NCBI GenBank assembly: GCA_046539045.1
Contig: JBKHHU010000118.1
Span: 1 to 10,787 of the forward strand
From: JBKHHU01 sp046539045
GTDB taxonomy: Bacteria > Planctomycetota > Phycisphaerae > SM23-33
DNA: 10,787 bases
Direction of reading: 5' to 3'
Numbering within the stretch: position 1 is the stretch's first letter; each line of letters starts with the position of its first letter. The translations under genes were made by a program, and so were the position numbers. Shown here piece by piece: positions 5,604 to 10,787 of the stretch. The notes under the pieces are model-generated. The model was not told the DNA's origin and ran no database searches. It saw nothing but the letters and a program-made list of their open reading frames with translations.

Positions 5604-5632
5604 TTTGCAGACCCTGGTTGGCGACGTATAAT
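5604..5632 (+). promoter_or_regulatory. Sigma70-type promoter of the 673-residue membrane protein gene
   Basis: A perfect -10 box TATAAT (5627-5632) stands 17 bases after TTTGCA (5604-5609), four of six matches to the -35 consensus; TTGCAG with a 16-base spacer is an alternative. It sits just after the terminator at 5532-5557 and predicts transcription starting near 5639, with a leader of about 140 bases before the ATG at 5782. Confidence 0.7.
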
Positions 5633-5638
5633 CACGAA

Positions 5639-5781
5639 AAGGAGGGCGGTCCGCGCGAGCGGTTACGCTCCAGGTACCAGCAGGCCGGCACGGAAGCCCG
5701 CGCCGGGGATGCCATTCACTTGCACACAAGGTCGCTGCTCACGGGTTGACCCGTATTCACGGCTTCTGAAAGGATAACGCG
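5639..5781 (+). promoter_or_regulatory. Structured leader of the membrane protein message
   Basis: The predicted leader starts with a strong Shine-Dalgarno-like AAGGAGGG (5639-5646) that has no start codon within reach; CTCC at 5668-5671 could pair with its GGAG. GAGCG (5657-5661) and CGCTC (5666-5670) form a GTTA-capped hairpin. ACGGGT (5741-5746) and ACCCGT (5749-5754) form a perfect palindrome, which could equally be an operator. The true ribosome site AAAGGA (5769-5774) follows. A regulatory role is inferred from these structures and the leader's length. Confidence 0.35.
5709..5777 (+). CDS. Possible 22-codon upstream ORF (leader peptide)
   Basis: An ATG at 5709 opens 22 codons reading MPFTCTQGRCSRVDPYSRLL followed by KG, with TAA at 5775-5777, only four bases before the main ATG at 5782. 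Its last two codons are the main gene's Shine-Dalgarno (AAAGGA), a layout that would couple the two. GGGG directly before the ATG is a poor ribosome site, so translation is doubtful. I report it because of the position, not because of any similarity. Confidence 0.2.
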   Translation: MPFTCTQGRCSRVDPYSRLLKG

Positions 5782-7803
5782 ATGGCGGACGATCGTTTCG
5801 AGCTCAAACGCGTGGATTGGAAAGAGCTTTTCGCCTTCACCCACATCTTCAAGTCATTCCGGCTGGCGATTCACCCGAGCAAGGTGGTGCTGGCGCTGGC
5901 AACCATTCTGCTGGTCTACATCTGGGGTTCGTGGATCCTGGACGGCATCTGGGCGCTTGGTAACGAATACGCCAAGACCGATGAGATAGCCTTGTATGCC
6001 CAGAATGACCCGGCTGCCTTCGCTGAGTCCATGGACCAGTGGGAGGAGGACAAAGAGGAAAAGGCGCTGGAGCTGTTTGAGAGGAATTACAGGTACAGGC
6101 GCACCTACAAGAACCTCACTGGCGACCCCGCCATCAGGGGCCAACGCAGACTGGTCCGGAACCGGGCTCTTTGGGAACAACTGGCCACTACGTTGGAAGC
6201 CAAAGACAGTGTGCCCGACGAAGATGTCAAGAAGGCCGCTGCCGACAAGTCTGCCGCCGAGTTGCTTCGAATGGCACGGACGGAACTGAACGAAGAACTG
6301 GACGACTTTACCGAGGCCCTCCCGGAGGCGTTTAAAGAAACAGTCTCCGCCATTGAGAAGAACGAGAATCTCGATGATGAGACCAAAGCCGAGCGGTTGA
6401 AGGCGATCCGGACCGAGTATCAGCAACTTCGGGAGGATCTGCCGATCCTGTTCACAAGGATGCGGCGGGACGCGCGCATTGAAATCCGCACGATCCGCGG
6501 TGTGCCGATTTTCGACCACTTGCTCGCCTACGAGGACGCCTGTGCAGCCGGTGCCATCCGGTCGCTGCGGCAACTGAACTTCCTTGGCGGAATTGAGGCG
6601 TATGCACAAGCCATGAGAAACCGGCAGGTGCCGGCCGTTGATAGCCCGGTGGTCGTGGCAGCAAATCAGGATCGGGCGGGGGCGTTAGCTGCCCGCAACG
6701 GCGACCAGCCGGGCTTCCTGTACTGGGTTCTGATGGGTTGCCTGGGGTTGTGCTGGTTGATCTCGGCCCATCCGCTGTACGCACTGCTTCTGCTGGTGTT
6801 CTCGCTGGCGGTATGGGCGTTGTTCGGCGGGGCGATCCATCGCATTGCCGCCCTGCACAGTGCCCGCGATGAGAAAATCTCGATGGGCATGGCCCTGAAG
6901 TTCTCCCTGAGCAAGTTCGTGAGCTTCTTCACCGCTCCGCTGATCCCGCTGGTGTTGATCGTCGCCATCGGCCTGCTGGTGAGCCTGGGCGGGCTGCTCG
7001 GGAATATCCCGTATATCGGTGAGCTTCTCATCGCGATCCTGTTTATCCTTCCGGTCCTCGCCGGATTGATCATGGCGTTCCTGACGATCGGCCTGGTCGG
7101 CGGGTTCGGCCTGATGTACCCGACCATTGCCGTGGAAGGCTCCGACAGCTTCGATGCGATCAGCCGCAGCTTCAGCTACATCTTCGCCCGCCCGTGGCGA
7201 ACATTGCTGTACGCGGTTATCGCTCTGGTCTACGGCGTGCTGACCTACCTGTTCGTGCGGCTGTTCGTGTACATCGCCCTGGCGATGGCGCATTGGTTCC
7301 TCTCGCTGGGCGTCTGGACGGGCGGGTCCGCTCTGAACCCCGAGGCAGACAAGATCGACGTCATGTGGACCGCGCCGACCTTCGACAACCTCTACGCCGG
7401 CTCCAGCATGGGCGCGGCCGAGGACTGGCAGGGTTTTGCGGCGCTGATCATCGGCGCGATCGTCTTCATTGTGGCGGCAAGCGTCTGGGCCTATGCCCTG
7501 AGCTTCTTCGCCAGCGCGTCGACAACGATCTACTACCTGCTTCGCAAGAAGGTGGACGCTACCGACGTCGACGATGTCTACATCGAGGAGGAGGAAGAGG
7601 AATTCCCCGCTCCCGCGCCGGCAGAGCCGTCCGATCTGGAAGAGATGCGCGAAGAAGAGGAGACCGAATCGGAAGCTGAGTCCACCCCCGAAGCCGCTGC
7701 TCCGGCCGCCGAACCCGAGGACAAGCCGGCAGAGGAACCGACCCCGGCAGAGCCCGAGGCCGAGAAACCGGACAAACCGGAAGACGAAGAGAAGAAAGAA
7801 TAG
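5782..7803 (+). CDS. Multi-pass membrane protein of unknown function with acidic C-terminal tail
   Basis: I do not recognise a named family for this 673-residue protein. A soluble start (DWKELFAFTHIFKSFRLAIHP, 12-32) leads to one membrane segment (about 34-57). A long, highly charged and largely helical region follows (60-300), with many Glu/Lys/Arg heptad-like stretches. Then comes a hydrophobic block with about seven or eight segments: 311-329, 332-351, 380-405, 412-446 (probably two), 472-506 (probably two) and 551-585. The motif DSFDAISRSFSYIFARPWR (455-473) lies in the loop between the last pairs. Residues 595-673 are very rich in Glu, Pro and Ala and should be disordered and cytoplasmic. 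AAAGGA at 5769-5774 sets the ATG. It is a single-gene unit with its own promoter (5604-5632) and terminator (7823-7853). A transport or envelope role is possible but unproven. Confidence 0.9.
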   Translation: MADDRFELKRVDWKELFAFTHIFKSFRLAIHPSKVVLALATILLVYIWGSWILDGIWALGNEYAKTDEIALYAQNDPAAFAESMDQWEEDKEEKALELFERNYRYRRTYKNLTGDPAIRGQRRLVRNRALWEQLATTLEAKDSVPDEDVKKAAADKSAAELLRMARTELNEELDDFTEALPEAFKETVSAIEKNENLDDETKAERLKAIRTEYQQLREDLPILFTRMRRDARIEIRTIRGVPIFDHLLAYEDACAAGAIRSLRQLNFLGGIEAYAQAMRNRQVPAVDSPVVVAANQDRAGALAARNGDQPGFLYWVLMGCLGLCWLISAHPLYALLLLVFSLAVWALFGGAIHRIAALHSARDEKISMGMALKFSLSKFVSFFTAPLIPLVLIVAIGLLVSLGGLLGNIPYIGELLIAILFILPVLAGLIMAFLTIGLVGGFGLMYPTIAVEGSDSFDAISRSFSYIFARPWRTLLYAVIALVYGVLTYLFVRLFVYIALAMAHWFLSLGVWTGGSALNPEADKIDVMWTAPTFDNLYAGSSMGAAEDWQGFAALIIGAIVFIVAASVWAYALSFFASASTTIYYLLRKKVDATDVDDVYIEEEEEEFPAPAPAEPSDLEEMREEEETESEAESTPEAAAPAAEPEDKPAEEPTPAEPEAEKPDKPEDEEKKE

Positions 7804-7822
7804 TTCGCCGTTCGACGCATCC

Positions 7823-7853
7823 GGGGCCCGGAAGCCAAGCGTTTCCGGGCCCC
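7823..7853 (+). terminator. GC-rich hairpin after the membrane protein gene
   Basis: GGGGCCCGGAA (7823-7833) pairs perfectly over 11 bp with TTCCGGGCCCC (7843-7853) around a nine-base loop, 20 bases after the stop codon. There is no T-run. Its style matches the hairpin after the second groEL, which suggests this organism commonly ends messages this way. Confidence 0.7.
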
Positions 7854-7860
7854 AACTGCG

Positions 7861-7905
7861 CGCCGCCTCAGGGGCGTATGGTCTATTGCTGCACCTGAGC
7901 GGGCG
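7861..7905 (+). other. Imperfect leader hairpin upstream of the FAD oxidoreductase
   Basis: CTCAGG (7867-7872) pairs with CCTGAG (7894-7899), and CGCC (7861-7864) can pair outside it with GGCG (7902-7905) across small bulges. The 21-base loop includes GTATGGTCTATTG, the most A+T-rich part of this gap, which could instead be a weak -10 region. No clear promoter could be assigned for the downstream gene. Confidence 0.22.
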
Positions 7906-7944
7906 GTTTCCGCGACCGAAGTGCCGGTAGAGGAAGGAAGTCCC

Positions 7945-9729
7945 ATGTCGCTACCCAGCAATACGTTCCGCAGGATCCAACATGAGGTCGATGTATGCAT
8001 CGTGGGCGGTGGCATGGCCGGTTTGACGGCAGCGATCGGCGCGGCCCGGCACGGAGCCGGCGTGATCCTGATGCACGACCGTCCGATGCTCGGAGGCAAT
8101 GCATCCAGTGAAGTCCGCGTCCACGTCTGCGGAGCGGATCGCCACAACCGCATCCCCAACATGCGGGAGACCGGCATCCTCGAAGAGATCCGGATGGAGA
8201 ATCTCCACCGCAACCCGCGGAGCAGCTGGGGTCTCTGGGATACGCTGCTGTACGAAAAGACCCATTACCAGGACAACCTGCAGTTGCTGCTGAACTGCAG
8301 TTGCCTGGACGCGGAAACCGACGACGGCCTGCTGACGAGCATCACCGGATGGCAGCTGACGACGTACACCGTGCACCAGGTGCGGGCCAAGATCTTCATC
8401 GACGCTTCCGGGGACGGCATCCTCGCCCCGCTGACCGGCGCGGAGCATCGTATCGGGAGGGAAGGTCGCGACGAGTACAACGAACCCAGCGCCCCGCCCG
8501 AAGCCGACCGGAAAACAATGGGCATGAGCATCTGCTACCAGCTGCGCAAGTGCGATTCGCCCCAGCCGTTCGATCCGCCCGAGTGGGCCTGCCGCTTCGA
8601 GAGCTGCGACGATCTGCCCTGCGGACACCCGCTGCAGGATTGCGGGTACTGGTGGATCGAAACCGGCGGCGAGCAGGATTCCATCCATGACACCGAACAA
8701 CTGCGGGACGAACTGCTGAAGATCGCCTTCGGGGTCTGGGACCACATCAAGAACTATTGTCCGAAGACAAAAGCCGACGCGGCTGAATATATTCTCGAGT
8801 GGGTGGAGTTTGTGCCCGGCAAGCGGGAGAGCGTGCGGTACGTCGGTCAGCACGTGCTGACGCAGAACGGTATTCTGGGCGAAGGCCGGTTTGAGGATAC
8901 CGTCGCCTACGGCGGTTGGACCATGGACGAACACCCGCCGCACGGGTTCTGGGGCAAGAAGCAGGGCAGCGACATGCCCAGTGCAGTCCACCACAAGACA
9001 CCCAGCCCGTACGGCATCCCGTACCGATCGCTGTACTCGCGGACGATCGATAATCTCATGTGCGTCGGACGATGTCATTCCGCCACGCACCTCGGGATGA
9101 GCAGCACGCGCGTGATGGGCACCGGTTGCAGCATGGGGCAGGCGGCTGGGACTGCCGCGGCCGTCGCGACCGAGCAGGGCCTCCAGCCCCACGAGGTTCT
9201 CGAGCAGGTGGACCGGCTGCAGCAGATGCTTCTGTATGATGACGCCTACCTTCCGTGGGTGCCGCAGGAGTTCAACCACGCCACCCTTTCCGCCGATCTG
9301 GACGCCTCAACCGGAAATCCGGAGCCGGTGCGGGACGGGACGAACCGGCCGGTGGATGACGATGCCCACGCCTGGCAGCACGCCCCCGGCGACAGCCTCA
9401 CGATGAGTTGGTCGACTCCGCAGCAGATCAATCAAGTCACGCTCATCGCGGATACCGCGCTGCACAAGGATCCGCAGATGAGTTGGCATCACATGCTCAA
9501 CGGCAAGCCGAAGGCAGCGCTGGACCATATGCCCGAGGAAATGCCGCGATCTTTCCGCGTTCAAGTCCGCACCGACGGAGAGTGGCAGACCGTCTTTGAA
9601 ACCCAGGAGAACTGCCGCCGATTGATCCGCACGCGGGTCGAGCGAGAAGTCTCGGCCGTGAGATATACGCTCCGCGGCACCTGGGGCGAGTGCGACAAGA
9701 CCAACCTGTACGCGATGTACGTGGATTAG
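7945..9729 (+). CDS. FAD-dependent oxidoreductase with C-terminal beta-sandwich-like domain
   Basis: The 594-residue protein has an N-terminal dinucleotide fold, VDVCIVGGGMAGLTAA (15-30), that binds the ADP part of FAD. It is followed by LGGNASSEVRVHVCGA (49-64), typical of the FAD_oxidored family, DASGDG (153-158), and a second flavin contact GRCHSATHLGMSSTRVMGTG (375-394), followed by an alanine-rich helix. Residues from about 448 look like a separate domain (NPEPVRDGTNRP, then HAWQHAPGDSLTMSWSTPQQINQVTL) with the layout of galactose-binding or discoidin-like modules. Such proteins are often found with polysaccharide-degrading genes, but the substrate is unknown. There is no signal peptide. 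The ATG at 7945 is chosen because AGGAAGGAAG (7931-7940) precedes it; an in-frame GTG at 7921 has no ribosome site. It stands alone and converges on gyrB. Confidence 0.88.
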   Translation: MSLPSNTFRRIQHEVDVCIVGGGMAGLTAAIGAARHGAGVILMHDRPMLGGNASSEVRVHVCGADRHNRIPNMRETGILEEIRMENLHRNPRSSWGLWDTLLYEKTHYQDNLQLLLNCSCLDAETDDGLLTSITGWQLTTYTVHQVRAKIFIDASGDGILAPLTGAEHRIGREGRDEYNEPSAPPEADRKTMGMSICYQLRKCDSPQPFDPPEWACRFESCDDLPCGHPLQDCGYWWIETGGEQDSIHDTEQLRDELLKIAFGVWDHIKNYCPKTKADAAEYILEWVEFVPGKRESVRYVGQHVLTQNGILGEGRFEDTVAYGGWTMDEHPPHGFWGKKQGSDMPSAVHHKTPSPYGIPYRSLYSRTIDNLMCVGRCHSATHLGMSSTRVMGTGCSMGQAAGTAAAVATEQGLQPHEVLEQVDRLQQMLLYDDAYLPWVPQEFNHATLSADLDASTGNPEPVRDGTNRPVDDDAHAWQHAPGDSLTMSWSTPQQINQVTLIADTALHKDPQMSWHHMLNGKPKAALDHMPEEMPRSFRVQVRTDGEWQTVFETQENCRRLIRTRVEREVSAVRYTLRGTWGECDKTNLYAMYVD

Positions 9730-9744
9730 CGGTCCGACGCGGCC

Positions 9745-9770
9745 GGGGCGCAACAGAAAACCGGCGCCCC
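9745..9770 (+). terminator. Terminator hairpin of the FAD oxidoreductase (+ strand)
   Basis: GGGGCGC (9745-9751) pairs with GCGCCCC (9764-9770) around a 12-base loop, 15 bases after the oxidoreductase stop. There is no T-run. Its right arm overlaps the arm of the opposing gyrB terminator, so the two hairpins cannot form on the same strand at once. Confidence 0.55.
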
Positions 9771-9789
9771 TCACGAGGAGAAGCGCCGG
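9761..9789 (-). terminator. Terminator hairpin of gyrB (- strand)
   Basis: On the + strand CCGGCGC (9761-9767) and GCGCCGG (9783-9789) are a perfect 7-base inverted repeat. Read on the - strand, the stem lies 27 bases after the gyrB stop and is followed directly by TTTTCTG (9760-9754), a short T-run as in an intrinsic terminator. A small inner CCT/AGG pairing may extend it. Confidence 0.65.
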
Positions 9790-9816
9790 CGTTGATCCGT
9801 CACGTTGCTCTGTGAA

Positions 9817-10787
9817 TCAGATGTCCAGGTTCTTCACTTCCAGAGCGTGGCGTTCGATGAAGCTGCGGCGGTTTTCGACGTTGTCGCCCATCAGGAGGCT
9901 GAACATGCGTTCGGCTTCCTCGGCTTCCTCGGCCTTCACCCGCAGCAGCGTGCGTCGTTCGACGTCCATCGTGGTTTCCCACAGCTCATCGGCATTCATC
10001 TCACCGAGGCCCTTGAACCGTTTGATCTCGATGCCTTTGGAGCCGATCTGGCGCAGCCCGGGTACGATGCCCGCGACGTTATCTACCTCGATGATCTCAT
10101 CCTCGTTCTTGTAGATGAACTTCGCCGGGGGCCTGTCGCCGGTAATCGTTTCCGGGCGAGTGAGGAAGTAGTCGTCCAGCGAGATTTCGAATTCGTCCTC
10201 GATCTCTGCAGCCAGTCGCTGGATGTCCCGCACCTCGTGCAGTTCGGCCCGTTTCTGAATGCGGGGAGCGTCCTCGGGCTGGTCGGCTCCGTCTTCCATC
10301 TCGTCTTCTTCCAGCACGGCCGCCTGGTTGATCTCCGCCATGGCAGTGTCAAATTCGTCCTGTGAGTGGAACAGGTTCTCCACCCCGTCCACCACGAGCC
10401 AGTGCGTCGGAAGTTTGCCGTCTTTCCGCTGCTGCATCAGGTCCTTGAACCGTAGGCCGCGACGCTCCAGAATCCGGATCTTCTCGCCCATATTCTCAAG
10501 CTTGACCAGCAGCTTTCGCAGCCGCTCGTTGTCGAACTCGTTGATCACCTTGGGCTCCGCTCCGGACAGATCGCGTATCTCCAGCGTAGTCCCGTCCAAG
10601 CCCAGGTCGATCAGCGTGCGTGACATTTCGCGATCGTCCAGGACGTATTTCTTCGTGCGTCGGCGGCTGATGAGATACAGCGGCGGCTGGGCGATGAACA
10701 CGTGCCCGTTGTCGATCAGCGGCCTCATGTACCGGAAGAAGAACGTCAGCAGCAGCGTGCGAATGTGGCTGCCGTCGACGTCGGCGT
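9817..10787 (-). CDS. gyrB: DNA gyrase subunit B, 3' part (5' end beyond the window)
   Basis: The visible part, about 322 residues, is the C-terminal half of the ATPase subunit of DNA gyrase, which introduces negative supercoils with GyrA. The first complete codons read ADVDGSHIRTLLLTFFFRYM, which includes the magnesium-binding DxDG core of the TOPRIM domain. QPPLY follows, as in GyrB. The closing region has RFKGLGEMNADELWETTMD (QRYKGLGEMN in most GyrB), which contacts DNA and GyrA, and the terminal ALEVKNLDI. About 220 residues separate QPPLY from RFKGLGEMN, far more than in short Gram-positive GyrB, so an insertion like that of gammaproteobacterial GyrB is present. It includes an acidic EEDEMEDGADQPEDAP stretch. 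The stop is at 9817-9819. ParE is less likely given the tail motifs and this insertion. Confidence 0.95.
   Translation of the reverse strand, partial: ADVDGSHIRTLLLTFFFRYMRPLIDNGHVFIAQPPLYLISRRRTKKYVLDDREMSRTLIDLGLDGTTLEIRDLSGAEPKVINEFDNERLRKLLVKLENMGEKIRILERRGLRFKDLMQQRKDGKLPTHWLVVDGVENLFHSQDEFDTAMAEINQAAVLEEDEMEDGADQPEDAPRIQKRAELHEVRDIQRLAAEIEDEFEISLDDYFLTRPETITGDRPPAKFIYKNEDEIIEVDNVAGIVPGLRQIGSKGIEIKRFKGLGEMNADELWETTMDVERRTLLRVKAEEAEEAERMFSLLMGDNVENRRSFIERHALEVKNLDI

Noticed and set aside
5498..5749. 83-codon open frame between fmdB and the membrane protein
   Set aside because: It reads straight through the intrinsic terminator and the TATAAT promoter, so it cannot be a single translated gene.
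7921..7944. GTG at 7921 as the FAD oxidoreductase start
   Set aside because: No ribosome site precedes it, whereas AGGAAGGAAG lies just before the ATG at 7945; the extra residues have no recognisable role.
7951..9279. 442-codon open frame antisense to the FAD oxidoreductase
   Set aside because: It is the shadow of a gene with clear FAD motifs and has no recognisable protein features.
9805..10365. 186-codon + strand open frame opposite gyrB
   Set aside because: It is antisense to unambiguous GyrB sequence and has no ribosome binding site or domain.

Overview
The window looks like a chromosomal segment of a GC-rich (roughly 60% G+C) bacterium. The style of the GroES, GroEL, DnaJ and GyrB proteins, several GroEL copies and a large membrane protein with an acidic tail suggest the Planctomycetes, perhaps the Phycisphaerae. 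That placement is inference from protein style only.

The left half (1-5461, all + strand) is a protein-folding cluster. It runs: the last ten codons of a first groEL with the Gly-Gly-Met tail, groES, two tandem imperfect inverted repeats, a second groEL without that tail, a DUF3800 gene flanked by hairpins, dnaJ, grpE, and a small FmdB-type zinc-ribbon gene. It closes at a canonical intrinsic terminator (5532-5557). The products would form the GroEL/GroES chamber and two of the three parts of the DnaK system. dnaK and hrcA are not in the window. The DUF3800 gene and its downstream intergenic stretch are visibly more A+T-rich than the chaperone genes and look like an inserted cassette. The 3' intergenic part folds into a series of stem-loops and is the best candidate here for an undescribed RNA-protein pair.

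The middle (5462-7860) holds a good sigma70-type promoter, a structured leader of about 140 bases with a possible 22-codon upstream ORF, and a 673-residue multi-pass membrane protein of unknown function with an acidic Glu/Pro/Ala tail. A strong hairpin terminator follows.

The right part (7861-10787) holds a 594-residue FAD-dependent oxidoreductase with a probable C-terminal beta-sandwich domain. It converges on the 3' half of gyrB (- strand), which runs off the right edge. The two convergent genes share a compact intergenic region in which the two terminator hairpins overlap.

The most noteworthy observations are the DUF3800 gene with adjacent RNA structure, the tandem groES-groEL inverted repeats with two compensatory base-pair changes, the two-GroEL arrangement, and the structured leader of the membrane protein.
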